64,000 bases of DNA from Distichodus sexfasciatus (GCA_032718565.1 JAVGVS010000021.1:1935384-1999383); one strand, 5' to 3'. Shown: positions 25,401 through 37,255, counted from the first letter of the stretch. A program made the numbers and translations. The notes: generated by a model not told the origin, from the letters alone.

Positions 25401-26015
25401 TTGACTTTACCCTTAGTGTGTGTTAGTTTAGTGAGTCAGGGTATGACACACATTACACTGTGACCCCCTTCTCAGCATGGTGGTGCCAACTGCCCTGGCA
25501 CTGCCCATGTCTGGACAGAGATCTGTAGATCCAGTGTTATGCCCTGAAGGCACATCTGGCCTTTACGTGCGCACACACAAACCAGACTCAGAACCTTTTA
25601 GCTGGAGGTAAAAAAGGTAGTGCCTGATTCATTTGTTGAGAACACAAACACACATAATGTATGTATGGCACAGTAAGCGTGGTCTGCTTTACTGAAAATA
25701 CAACCTGCCTTTTGGGTAGGAATGTGACCTGCTGAGTTGGTCCAGATTAAAGTTCTCTCATTGTTTCTTAACTCCAAATAATATACAGTATATCTAATAT
25801 GTACTTCATAATATTTGATATATAATCAATATAATATTGATATGCCGATGCACAATTATCACACCACACAATAATATGACATAACATTACAAGTCAAATT
25901 TAATTATGCTTCAGCGTGTTTGCAGTTTGATACAAAAGAGAACGACATTTTATATTTACCATGACTAATCTCTAAGTTTGCCATTTATCATGACTAACCT
26001 CTAAGTCTTTAAATT
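21857..26015. other. Intergenic, no gene seen
   Basis: Holds (TG)n at 22228-22258, (CA)n at 22392-22418, a GA tract near 22877-22896 and (GT)n near 24188-24203. A short perfect hairpin lies at 22741-22761. No supported coding segment. Confidence 0.6.
22228..22418. repeat. Paired TG and CA microsatellites
   Basis: A (TG)n tract of about 30 bp at 22228-22258 and a (CA)n tract of about 27 bp at 22392-22418 lie 130 bp apart on the same strand, so they are inverted relative to each other and could pair. Confidence 0.85.
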
Positions 26016-26170
26016 TGTTGGTGGAGCTGTGGTTAGCGTTGTTGCCTCACAACAAGAAGGTTCTGGGTTTGATCCTCAGGTCGAATAATGAATGAATGAA
26101 TCTAGATGCTCTCTTACAAAATACAAAAAATACCATCTTAGTATCTTACCACTAGACCACTACCTCCCTA
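26016..26170 (+). mobile_element. SINE family A head with short tail, followed by a family C remnant
   Basis: GTGGAGCTGTGGTTAGCG and TCTGGGTTTGATCC form the tRNA-like A and B boxes of family A in plus orientation, followed directly by a TGAATGAATGAA tail; most of the body is deleted. CTTACCACTAGACCACTACC at about 26146-26165 is the end of a family C copy in the opposite orientation. Confidence 0.6.
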
Positions 26171-28532
26171 TATTGCAATACGTTTCACAAAAAAATTTGC
26201 AATGTCTGTTTGCCCCAACATATCACAGCTCTAACATGTGCACATAACATTTGAAAGAAAGCCAGCTGCTCCAAGATCAGCATCAAATGGCACGGCCAGT
26301 CCCCAAACGCCGCCAAGCACTTTATGTAGAACCACTTCAAAGTCCAAAAATAAGCTTGATCATAAAAGTCTAAAGCCAGCACAGTAATCCCAGTCAGCTG
26401 ACATAATAAACCGGAGAATATTTAATCAGAGAGGCATGAAAAAATGCATTTTTCAGTTGGGGCACATATTTGGACGTGATGACTGAGCAGGTCCCTGACT
26501 CCGGAAGACCCCTCCGGGCATCAGTCACCAGTGACAGGCAGAGCTCAGAGGGCCCAGATGGCCTAGTTTTTGGTTTAGTTTGTTAGGGAAAGCATGTATG
26601 TATAGCTTATGAAAAGTAATAACTGTGTTCTGGTGACTCTCTGTTTGTACAGTCTGGAGATGGAGAGATTAGGGAACAGTGTGTCTCTGGTTTACTGTGT
26701 ATTTAATGAAAGGCCTATTGTACACAGTAGCCTACACTAACATCAGTGGTGCCATGCCACAAGCTATCTGTCTGCCTCTGCTTAAGAAACTCTCTCCCAA
26801 GCAAAATAGCAGAGGGGAATGGGTAGGCGTTTTCAGATGAGGGTTCAGATAACGCCTTGAAATAAACAAATTATTGCCTTGTCAGGGGGCAGATAAGGAT
26901 GAGAGAGATGACCAACTCTGTTGAATTGAGCTTACTCTAAACATAAAACATGACACCTGCCTTTTAAATTCCAGGTCCCGTGTGCTACTCTGTCTGTAGC
27001 GGTGCTTTATAGTTTTTCAGATCTTCACATAAATATAACATATCATCAGATATCCATCCAAATAGGTTTTTTCTCTGAAATTCGGTTCCTTGTTTTAGAT
27101 TATGTAGACTTAAGCAGAATTCTCATAATATGCATTATACGTTTAACAAAGTTTGTGTCTAAATAACATTGATTTCAAAATACCAGCTTAATTAGTTCAA
27201 TACCCTGGGTGCTGATCTTCAGATGGCTAGTCCTTGTAATTATCTATTTAAGGTACCACTTAAACTCCAGAACTCTTTATTTACAGTATGTACAGACATA
27301 ACACAATGGAAATAAAACACAACGACAAGGTATAAACATCTTAAGTCTTTACTTATTAGTTTATATTCTTAGCCTAAATATATTTAAAAGCCCACAAAGA
27401 AAAACCATCTTGACATAGACTTAACTCTGAGTGGGATCAAACTGGTATTTTTGTGTTCCGTTGGATGTTTTTTTGCCCTTAAGGGTGTTTCCATTACTGG
27501 AGATCATGTTGGTGTTCCGTTTCCAAACAGGCCTGAATCAGCTTATAAAACCCTTTATTTGAGGTGTGATCGGGGACGGTCTGAGCTCCTGACTTGGAAG
27601 CTGCTGTTAGAACTGTCTTGTGCTGCCCCCTGCTGGATATTTCTTGTTTTGAGTGGGTTTTGGAATTAGTGCGCTTATTTTGAGTGTCCTAAACACTACA
27701 ATTATGTTTTTGTCAATAACAAATATGATGATGATAATTAAAACAACATGGCAATTAAGTGATAATTAATATATAAAAAAAAATAATAGTTAATTAATAA
27801 TTACTATTTAAAGCGATTAAACTGAGTTACATTTACGCCTACATTTGCCGTTTTTATGTCTACATTTTTGTCTTTATGTCATTGAATTATAAATGTGACC
27901 TTAATACTTAAATGTTTACACTTAAAAAATAAAACTTCAAAACAAACGTTTTATACCTAATGCTTTGCCTGATAAAGAACAAAGACCAGGCGCTTTCCCT
28001 AAAATGTCCTTCCCTAAAAATGTGTCATAACTGACGTGATGAGTGTGATATGGAAATCTCTAGAGGGCTTTCCTGAGCAGACACCCACGCCAGAATCAAC
28101 TCATCAGCTAATCATTAGCTACAGGAAAGTGTGAAAAGCAGGGAAACACCCTGTGATTAAACTTCCTGGGTGGTATTTGAGAAGTGTACTCTGGTACGTA
28201 AGTTAATAATAAATAACTGTAATATACTGAACGTCAGAAAATCAGAAGAATCTTATACGTGTAAAGTGTGCGTCCATAATTGCATGCCACTTTTTGTTGC
28301 CATTTTATGTTCCTAATTTATTGAGCATCGGGTTTTATCCTTGAATATCTGAAATTGCCATTTATTCTGCTGACATTTACAAAAGTCAAAAGTCAAATGG
28401 TCACTGCCATCAACCCACTGGGCTCTGATCTGATGAAGTCAGGGAATACCTTTAACCTCTCGCACGTACCATGACGCTAATGGAACACCGCCAGTGGAGG
28501 AAACTTCCGCTTTTCAACTGACTCTTCAGCTC

Positions 28533-28536
<4 letters not shown>
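26171..28536. other. Intergenic, no gene seen
   Basis: A/T-rich unique sequence, especially 27700-27960. No recognisable repeat family member or coding segment. Confidence 0.6.
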
Positions 28537-28594
<58 letters not shown>

Positions 28595-28749
28595 TTCTTT
28601 GCCTTCCACCCCATAACAGTCTCTCTCTCTCTCTTTCTTGCCTTCCACCCATAACATTCTCTCTTGCCATTCCACCCTCTATACAGCCCTTCTTTCTTGT
28701 CAATCTCCCATAACACTCTCTCTCACTTCTTTCTTGCCTTTCCACCCCA

Positions 28750-28797
<48 letters not shown>

Positions 28798-29175
28798 TCT
28801 TGCTCTTCCAACTTACAACAGTCTCTCTCTCTCACTCTCTCTCTCTCTCTCTCTTTCTTGCCTTTCCAATTCCATAACAGTCTCTCTTCTTGCCTTTCCA
28901 ATTTACAACAGTCTCTCTCTTTCTTGCTCTTTCAACTCCCCATAACACATTCTCTCTCTCTCTTGTTTTTCCAATTCTATAATAATACACTTTCTCTCTC
29001 TCTCTCTCTCTCTCTCTCTACATTCCAATTTATAAATAGTCTCTCTCTCTCTGCCTCCTCTCTCTCTCTCTCTCTCTCTCTTGCCATTCCACCCCCCATG
29101 GGTCTCTCTCTCTCTGCCTCTCTCTCTCTCTCTCTCTCTTGCCATTCCACCCCCATAACAGTCTGTCTCTGATTC
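28537..29175. repeat. Composite CT minisatellite, about 13 units
   Basis: A conserved core of the form CTTGCCTTTCCACCCCATAA followed by CAGT recurs about 13 times (near 28600, 28638, 28664, 28697, 28733, 28799, 28857, 28888, 28923, 28963, 29018, 29083 and 29140). Each core is separated by a (CT)n run of widely different length, from about 8 to more than 40 bases. Open frames on both strands are by-products of the CT/GA composition. Confidence 0.9.
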
Positions 29176-30926
29176 TTTTTATATCGCTCACGGTCTGTTT
29201 CTCTGCCTCTTTTATTTCCGTTTCTCTACTGTATACCTCTCTTTCACTCTTAATCACACATTTAATGCAGATTCAGCACAGGCGAGCCTTTCTTCAGTGC
29301 TGGAAGTCACTTACTTATTTATGCCTTCCACACAAGTTTTTTTCATTCTGAAGCTGAGCTAGACATTAAAGACTAATATAGTTTAAAGTACCTCGTGCGA
29401 ATGTCATTTCACTTCAATATCTATAAAGCTGGCTGTAAGTAATTAATGACTCAGATCTGAAGGGAGAACCATCATTTGAAGGTATTTTCATGGGACACAT
29501 GCATCATTAATCACACTAATTATAATTCTCTAGTGCAGCTGGAAAGAGAAAATTGTTTTAGATGACTATTTCACTATAGTGGGTCTGTGTTTCCACTATG
29601 ACTGAATATAATATTTCTATAGAAGTATATTTTCTAGAACTATGTTAAGTTATAGTTACAGTCCAATGAAATTAGTTAGATAGTAAGGACCGGAAAAGTA
29701 AGAACCACACTTATGTAGCCTTATGGCTTATTTAACCAATTAAATGTGCTACTTGGACAAATTACAACAATTACAACATATCACAACAAATGTATTAACA
29801 GATACCAACTTTGATATTGCTTTAATTTCACGTATTGTTTCAATATAAAGAGGACCATCTCACAAGGTGTAAATTTGCTTTTATTTTTTCCCTAAGTGCT
29901 AAATGTGATTGATTTCTATCAAATAAAAAGGTACATTTTCATGCATGATCTGGGGTATTAGCTGATCTTTTGCACTGCAATTCATCAATAAAAGTAATAT
30001 TCCACAGGAATGAATACTCTCCAAAAAGATGGCTGTGTATTACTTGAAGTACAAAATACACAACTTACAACATATACAGCTATAACATTTCTCATAACTG
30101 TTCCATCAAGGAAGCTATGCTGTATAACAGATGTGAAGGGTGATATTTATAATGCTTTTATATTATGAGCATATTGTGAATAATAAAGCGAAATTCACAT
30201 ACAGACTTATTATTTGATCCTGCAAATCATATTCAACGTCTGTGTGCTGCTGACCTATTTGAGTTCTATAAGGTTACCTTTACCTCAATCTACAAAACAT
30301 GATCAGTAACCACCTAGATCATCAAAATGAATATATCTAAAATAATTAATCATGGATTAGTAATGACAGGTGGCACATACAGTTCAATAAACCATGCTTT
30401 TTTCTCCTTGAAGGACTGTGGAATACGACTAACAGGACACTACATGACCTCATTTTCTATAAAATATTTACACATGCCTTCATTTGACACTTTTTCTGGA
30501 AGACAGTTCATCCTCAGTGCAGATCCTCCCATTCCTAGAAACTGACCGGTTACACAACAACTTTAATCCAAATTACTCATGATAAATGAGTGTCCAGTTT
30601 GCAACTTTCCCTCACCCAGCTTTATCACCTCTTGTAGTTAAGCCATAGTTGGACAGGATTAGCTGATGTGAGACCAGAGTTCTTTCCAACAGTTAGCACA
30701 TTCTCAGCCCGTTACTAAACAAATTGTTTGTTAAATTGCCACCAACACTTGACATTAGACCACGAGTCACTGATGCCACAGCATTAGCATATTAGTTGGT
30801 TTTATGGACATAGCTAGGGTCCATATGGATGGGTACCTTCAGACCTTTGATGCTTCCAGTCCCACAAGCATGCTCAAGTATACTTAAATAGACTTCAGTT
30901 TTCCTTATTAAAATCTGCCAAATCTC
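29176..30926. other. Region downstream of map3k8, includes its 3' UTR
   Basis: Candidate minus-strand poly(A) signals are ATTAAA (plus TTTAAT at 30562-30567) and AATAAA (plus TTTATT at 29880-29885), which would give 3' UTRs of roughly 0.35 or 1.0 kb. Neither can be chosen without transcript data. No other gene is seen here. Confidence 0.45.
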
Positions 30927-31048
30927 CTAGCTATACTTGTAGTTGGGAGGACCCCTGACAAATTTGTAGTAGCCAGCCAGAGCGCCAAGGTTCATGTAGA
31001 GGAACCTTTTTACACTGGCCTGTGCCCCAGTGAACAGCGAGGAGGAGT
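30927..31048 (-). CDS. map3k8: map3k8 exon 8: C-terminal tail and stop
   Basis: Acceptor CTTCTTTCAG after a pyrimidine tract; 39 residues ending LGALAGYYKFVRGPPNYKYS, then TAG at 30927-30929. This tail matches the mammalian C-terminus, which restrains kinase activity and stability. The position of human Ser443 (RSLY) reads RFLY here. Confidence 0.93.
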
Positions 31049-33106
31049 CTGAAAGAAGAGAGAGAGAGAGATAAGAGAGATAAAAGTTAAGGCATTGCAA
31101 ACAACGAGATGGACAAGATGTGTTGGTGTGTATGCCACATGTGTGATACCTTGTGTGCTGTCTGTCATCTGACCTCAAGAGGAGGATGTGCCCCATCCAG
31201 GCGGAATCCAAACTCCAACAGCGAGGCTGGTCTTCTCGCGAGGGATGGAGGGCTTCTTCGTTTAGCAGATCCGTGGCTGAGCTCCTCCGCGAAGGGACTC
31301 TCTCCAGGGCTCGTTCCAGGAGGCGGCGCATAGCAGGGCTACAGTCCTCTGATATGTCCTCCAGAGGAGGGGCCTGCTTATGGATCTGGCGAGCGAGAAA
31401 GAAGGAAGTAGGTTAGAAGCTAAACGGCTTTGTAGTGACAGAGTTGAAATTTGCTTATAACGTGAAACAGCTGACATTTGCACACTGGGTGGGAAACAGG
31501 AACTGAGATGTTGTTTGTTGCCCTTTTTCAGCACTGTGAGATCTCTATTTTATAGAGGAAACTCACTCCTCTATAGAAGGCATACTTCAGCAAAAAAACA
31601 CTATATTTGGCCAGACATGAATGACAGATAATGGGGCAAGTAACATTAACCTTTTATTCATGGTTAGCTACATTAGTGATTTACTTCTTTTATTTTAATC
31701 CACTTTACAGATTTTGAGCGGAAGGTTCCTGTCTGACTTTGTTTCCTCTATCAGCGCTTGCAAAACAGTGCAGAGTGACTGAGTAAAAAATGCACTGGGC
31801 AAATATTTCACAATAATGCCAGATGATGAATACAGAAGGACATTTTAGGTCATGGAAAAGAGAAATAGTCGTCACATCACATGAATACCATGATCCTGTG
31901 ATGCTGAGCAATCTTGTTTCAACTTCGTTTTGGAAATAGTAAGTCTTAAAAGAATCTGAATGTAATTCAAGCACTTTGGGAGAGAAATGTAAGAACAATG
32001 CCAGTTAAAACCTCCCACCACCAATATGCTATTTTCGGGTTTGTTTTATGGTTGTATTATGTAGGAGGTACAAGGCAACATTTAAATCCACAATCCGAGC
32101 TTTTCTCCTGGGTTCGAGACAGACGAAATACACAATATATGATGTCTGGAGTAGAGTGCATCATTTGACCCAAAAACATGGGTGCTCAGTGAGCAATTAC
32201 ACAGTAATTATGTAGTATGCTTACTATGTAGAGGTAGGAGGGGTAGGAAGTTCGGGGATATCTTCTGACCCAGGGAGGGTTGCCTGTCTGCATGTGAATA
32301 ATGGTGGTGCCCAGGCTGTAGATGTCTGTCTTGTGTTGTGCCCACGACACAGAACCAGCTCTGGGCTCATGTATCTTGCACAGAGGGAAAATAAAATGCT
32401 ATAAGTGTTTTAATACTTTTGAACGCATAACTACTTTTAGAGTAAAAGAAATATTTACATGAATGTTATAAAACAGAATGAGGAAATGCATTATTAATAC
32501 AGTATTTGTTTAGCTGATCATTTCCTTCTGCTGAGCAGATTACATCATTGTGTGTGTGCAAGTGTGTGTCGCATAGATCGCCCAGATGAAAAAAAAAACC
32601 ATGATCCCATGAGAGAACCATGAGACTCCCACATGAAAAAAAATCTAACCCCAAAAAACATTAAACCATTACTAAGTCACATGGACTACACACTTTGAAA
32701 AAACATCATGACCAGTGAAGCACAATGTACTATAAACAAAAAGCGTTATAAAGCATGGGGAGTTTAGATGAGATCTGTCAACACAGGGCAAAGATTCTTC
32801 ACTGACTCTTCTAACCAGGATGCAAAGCCACTCTGAAACTCTGTGTTGTGTGTGTGTGTGTGTGTGTGTGCATGCTCTTGGGATTTTCCCCTTTTAGAGG
32901 TAAGTGCTAAAGTCAGAAAAGCATATGAAGCAGATCAGAGATGAGCAAACATGGTCAAGGAGTGCTTGATAAGTTCCGCATGTGATTCAATTTATAAGAC
33001 AATTTCCAGGTTTAATTAGACTTTCAGACTGGGGAAACCACTGGACAGTGTTTTGCCACTGCATGGCTTTGGACTACTTGTCTTAATAAACAACAATATA
33101 TATGTA

Positions 33107-33145
<39 letters not shown>

Positions 33146-33760
33146 AACACTCACCTCAGTTCCTCTAAGATCTCGAGGAATGTACACATCCTCTGTCATC
33201 TGAACAGTCAGGCCAAAGTCCACGAGCACAGCTTTAGCAGACATCAGCACAATGTTGCTTGCTACAGGAAGAGGGAGATGGAGATAAAAAGAGATGAGCA
33301 TTTGGAGGATGAATGCACCCAAACATTTCCTCGCCTCCACCCCACCAAATAACTCACTGCCAGGAAAGCTGTTCTGTTTATCAGATAGTGATTGTTGCAG
33401 ATATCAAACTCATTGCTTTCTTTCATCAGAGGCGTGCTTTCTCTGGTTAAAATGATGTCAGACATCTGCTGATGTTTGGACGTTAGCCCACAAAGCCATC
33501 ATTTCCTCTCCCCTATAAGTTTACCTAGCCTTAATAACATGTCAAATCTAAAGGGCAACAACATAGAGAACGGGGCAGAATTCTGCATCAGGTCAGCCTT
33601 TTTAAAACTCCTCAACACACTCTGGCTCTTATGCTGTTTTACTCTTTATAAAGCTGGAGTTTCCAAATGTCTTAAAGGTCATGAGTTTTAGTTTTGAGAT
33701 TTAAATGGCTCTCAGTCTGACTGAAGTCAAGGGAATGCTGCCAGCCATAGCCCAACAAAC

Positions 33761-33800
<40 letters not shown>

Positions 33801-36708
33801 TGCCATAGAGTTAAGCTGTGTTTCCAAACCTTCCACAAGGCTAAACACTTAAACCAGGTGGTGACCACAACAAAAAACAGCACAACTTCCTCCAAGTGGC
33901 CTAGTTTTCAGTTCCTGCAATGTTACACGCTGTCCTTTACCACACAGGATTCTAATCTTATTTACCTGAAGACAATTTTTTTCCCGCTCATACCCTGCTT
34001 TGAAACTGTTAAGATCTAAATAAGATGCATTGGACATGTGCTTTTGCCCCACGATGCTTAAGAACAACACAGAAAAAACTGTTTTCAGTGTGAAGTTTGA
34101 TGCATATGATTTATTGTTTAAAAAGCACCCATAATAAACCCTTTTCTCTTATGTCATTGTAAAATTATAAACTGATGTAGCATGTTGTCAGAGGCATCAT
34201 GACCTCTTGGACTCACGTTTAATGTCGTGGTGTATGATGTTGTGTGAGTGCAGGTACTCCAGTCCACGCAGGACCTGCTGGGTGACCCAGATGATCTCAA
34301 ATTCCCTCATGGGGCCACAGCTCTCCAGCTTCTCCAATACAGAGCCCCCCTCTCCTGCCTCCATGAAAAGGTGCACACTCTGCTCCCACAGCAGGGCCCC
34401 ATACAGCTCTGCAATGTTCTCGTGACGGAAGCGTGCTTGGATCTCCACGTCTGCTGGCTTGAAGTACTCCAAAGGGATCTGCACATGGTTGAGAAGGTAA
34501 GGAGAAGCTTGAAAAAACAGTTGTGATGACTTGATGAAAACTGATATAATTTGGTAAGTGTAGGTGTAACTGTATTTAACTGTGATAAGTTAGTATGGTG
34601 TGTAAAAGATAGCTGTCATAAAGTACAGAACAAAAACTGTGGGGGAATCCATGAGCTGAACAGCAAGTATATCAAGCCACACAGCTGCTAGAGACTGCTG
34701 ATAGTGGGGCACTCCCAAAGTTCTATGAAAGTAGTTGCATTATTATGAATACTTGCATCAGGGTATACAAACCACTTCTCTGGACTTTGGAATGCAACAG
34801 GTACAGCTTTAGTGCCTTTAAATGCCAAACACCTTACAAAGGTGTGCAACAAAGAGAAGTTTCTCAACATGTTCATACCCTAAAGAACCTAAAATACACA
34901 ATTTCATGTGTACTTTGGGACTGCCTCATGATCAGGTCTTTCTAGCAGCTGCTCCACACAACCGACTAACATTTATAATTTAGTAGAATATCAAAATATA
35001 AGCCTTTATGAGGTGGTTACCAATAAACATTATTAGCAACTTTTTAAAAAAATCAAGGCTATGCCTTTGTTCTAACTCTCAGCAGCTTGTGCCTTGTGTG
35101 GATGGTCCTTTCAAGGTGGTATGTTTGTGAAGGGGAGTCACATTTCCTGTCTGTGTGGGAGGTTTTAATGCCAGACCTCCGAAGGGCCTTTTAGGGAAAT
35201 CAGGTTCTTTCCTATTGTACTCTCTTCCCCTTTTCAAAACATTCTCTAATTGCAGCAACAGCTTCTCTTGCTGCAGATCAGTTTCCTATAACAGTCTTCT
35301 TTTCTTTTTCTGTTCCCCAAGTTGTCACGGGCCTTGTGGACACATGATACCTTCAAATATGAGGCCAAACATGTGATCATATTTGTACCCAAACCACTGT
35401 ACCTTCCTAATCACCCAGTGCATTATCTACTAACTACTGTTTGCAACCAAGTTTATGTTCATCTTCCCAATTGACCAGCATGCTTGATTAATATGTGCTT
35501 AGATTTATTTTTGCACCTATACTACACCATTCCCTATTCTACTATATATAGCACCAGCACACAAACTGCTTGCTCAAACACAAGTTTTCTTTTCTCTTCT
35601 TGTTAATCTGTCACAAATGTTAAATATTAAGTGTTGCCAAACAGGATATACTGTAATAAGCTGATGGGAAAGAAAGCCAAGTAGCTGACTGGAAACTGCA
35701 GGCCTTTGGTTTGCAGCGCAAACATTCCTTGCATTCCTGGACTTACCCGCTTGCATGCCATTCGTTTGCGTGTTTCAGTGTCCTGTGCCAGGTGGACTTT
35801 TCCAAAAGAGCCTTTGGGAACATGACCCGAGCCTGGAGCCTTGTAGGTTAGCCGCCAGGGGAAAAGGAGCACGTCCATGTCCAAGCGATAACGCCCCTCC
35901 TTGATAACCATGTCAGTCTGTACAAGTGCAACAAGGAAGTAAGAATGAAACAGAGGCCACGAGACAAATCAAGTGACAAATGAAGAAGGCATTACTGAAA
36001 TAACTCAAAACACAATGTGTATTAAATGTATTATAATGTACGATGATATGAACAATGACTGCTTTAGTCAACTGTATTTTTATTGTGGCCATCTGAGAGC
36101 CAGTGAATTTTTTTGTAGTACCTGGATTTTGTAGGCACCCATTAAATTCTCTACAGGATGAACTGGACTGCATGATCACCTGGGTTCTTTACAGGCTTTG
36201 TCACTTGGTGCCAGGAGTCATCTAAATACTAAAATCTATCGCTCTACGCTATACACTTAAAATGCTTAACCTCAACCCGGCATGGCTCAGAGAAGGAGGA
36301 TTTGCACAATGTAAATACAATTATATAGTAAATGCATTATATAAATACAGTTGAATTGAACGTCATAGAATAGCTCACCTTATTCAGCAGAACCCCAATC
36401 TCGTCTTCTAGCTCTGCAAGTGCCGTAGCATTGGACACCATGTTAACGAAGTCAAGCAGGTCAGACGTGGTCCCATATCGGACTTTTTTATGGCTTTGAA
36501 GATGTGGAACCAAATCAGTGGGGCTCATCATGTCTGACGTCTCTTCAGTATCATCCATATCGTCTTGAGAAAAACAATCTTCAAAGGACACCCCTGATTC
36601 CTGCTCCTCTCTTTCCGAGTAGAGATGCTCCACTGCTTGGATAATGTCCCCGATATTCATGTGGGCCAGAAGTAGTTCTATTCCAGCATTGTCGTTCTTA
36701 AAATCCAT
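30927..36708 (-). CDS. map3k8: MAP kinase kinase kinase 8 (Tpl2/COT), split gene
   Basis: Serine/threonine kinase that, in vertebrates, is held by NF-kB1 p105 and released to phosphorylate MEK1/2 downstream of TLR/TNF receptors. Coding exons: 36379-36708, 35747-35917, 34217-34478, 33155-33261, 32225-32374, about 31139/31150-31385, and 30927-31048. Visible kinase landmarks: P-loop KGSFGKV (res. 145-151), catalytic Lys166 in RMACK, alpha-C Glu179 in VEIQARFRHENI, HHDIKPSN loop (Asp252), DFGL (Asp269), and RGTE with Thr289, the equivalent of human Thr290. The ATG at 36706-36708 has A at -3 and G at +4. Predicted length is about 462 residues against 467 in human. Exon 6 carries a compensated frameshift that removes the SPE motif, and the last splice is ambiguous. 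It is head to head with mtpap. Identity rests on recalled family sequence; I am very sure of it. Confidence 0.96.
31150..31385 (-). CDS. map3k8: map3k8 exon 7: end of kinase domain and S400 region
   Basis: Acceptor TCGCCAG, then IHKQAPPLEDISEDCSPAM, ERALERV, ATDLLNEEALHPSREDQPRC, all matching the family. The serine in RCWSLDS corresponds to human Ser400. The best-looking donor, CACAAG|GTATCA, leaves phase 2, whereas the last exon needs phase 1. A weaker donor 11 bp downstream (ACAT|GTGGCA) restores the frame, giving a 90-nt intron. A hidden indel is the other explanation. Confidence 0.8.
32225..32374 (-). CDS. map3k8: map3k8 exon 6: activation loop end and C-lobe, frame-damaged
   Basis: Acceptor CTGTGCAAG, donor ATA|GTAAGC, 150 nt (the human equivalent encodes 51 codons; here 50). 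The frame entering from exon 5 reads IHEPRAGSVSWAQH before recovering KTDIYSLGTTIIHMQTG. The expected YMSPELVLCRGHNT is present in the +2 frame. So two nucleotides are missing at the exon start and one near 32335, and the shifts cancel. Confidence 0.85.
33097..33143. repeat. (TA)n microsatellite in map3k8 intron 5
   Basis: Nearly uninterrupted TA repeat with two TG interruptions. It starts about 11 bp downstream of the exon 5 splice donor as read on the gene strand. Confidence 0.9.
33155..33261 (-). CDS. map3k8: map3k8 exon 5: DFG and start of activation segment
   Basis: Residues 255-290 (the first codon is split and gives Pro of PSNIVLM); contains VLVDFGLTVQMTEDVY and DLRGTE. The donor GAG|GTGAGT is phase 0. 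A (TA)n microsatellite begins only about 11 bp into the following intron. Confidence 0.95.
33762..33799. repeat. (CA)n microsatellite in map3k8 intron 4
   Basis: About 38 bp of (CA)n. A further (TG)n tract sits at 32846-32871 in intron 5. Confidence 0.9.
34217..34478 (-). CDS. map3k8: map3k8 exon 4: alpha-C to catalytic loop
   Basis: Residues 168-254 plus one base; acceptor ATGTGCAG, donor AAAC|GTGAGT (phase 1). FKPADVEIQARFRHENIAEL, LFMEAGEGGSVLEKLES and IIHHDIK are close to identical to the mammalian kinase. Confidence 0.96.
35747..35917 (-). CDS. map3k8: map3k8 exon 3: kinase N-lobe with P-loop and catalytic lysine
   Basis: Residues 111-167, phase 0 at both ends, acceptor TTGTACAG and donor CGG|GTAAGT. 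It contains DVLLFPWRLTY, the glycine loop KGSFGKV and RMACK. As in the mammalian protein, the loop has fewer glycines than the kinase norm. Confidence 0.95.
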
Positions 36709-36732
36709 GTTGGATGTTTGGTACTATGAGGC
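36379..36732 (-). CDS. map3k8: map3k8 exon 2: start codon and N-terminal region
   Basis: 24 nt of 5' UTR, then residues 1-110, an acidic regulatory N-terminus with no kinase motif. VRYGTTSDLLDFVN matches the conserved VRYGT-DLL-FAN block of the family. The donor is AATAAG|GTGAGC, phase 0. Confidence 0.92.
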
Positions 36733-37255
36733 CTAAAATATGGAGGTTGGATAAAACATTAAGTAAATCCTCAGCTACACTAATGAAAAAAAAAATGTTT
36801 TTCATTAAAGAAAAGACAAAAGCAGGCAGTTCTGATCATGCAGAACTGTTAAAACAGAAGAAATATGTCTCTCGCCAACCAAGTTCGTCTATTAAAATGA
36901 GAGGCGTTCTAAGGGGAAAGTAAGTCGGGTTGAAAACATCCCCCTCATATTCAAATCATGTGAGATATTTTGGAAAGAAAGCAACACTGTCCTCAGACAA
37001 CGTCGTATTTAATCGTTAGTAGGAATAAAACATGACTTGTCAAAGTAAATGATTTAAGAAATGTTTTAAACATGAAAAGCATATATATAAATATAACTTC
37101 CATATAATATATATAACTTCCATATAAGCGTCACTGTAACTATTAATCAACAAAATACTTTAAAAGAATTAAAAAGATATTTTTGAATGGTTAAAGCGGT
37201 GCATTTCTATCTACATTCCCGTTTCGTTATATTAAATAATAAATTTGTTGCTCAC

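Noticed and set aside
28537..29175. CRISPR-like alternation of repeat and spacer
   Set aside because: Spacers are CT runs, not unique sequence, and the genome is vertebrate.
28533..29257. Several overlapping open frames of 70-122 codons on both strands
   Set aside because: They encode only SLSLSL or RERERE runs from CT/GA repeats; no gene-like composition.
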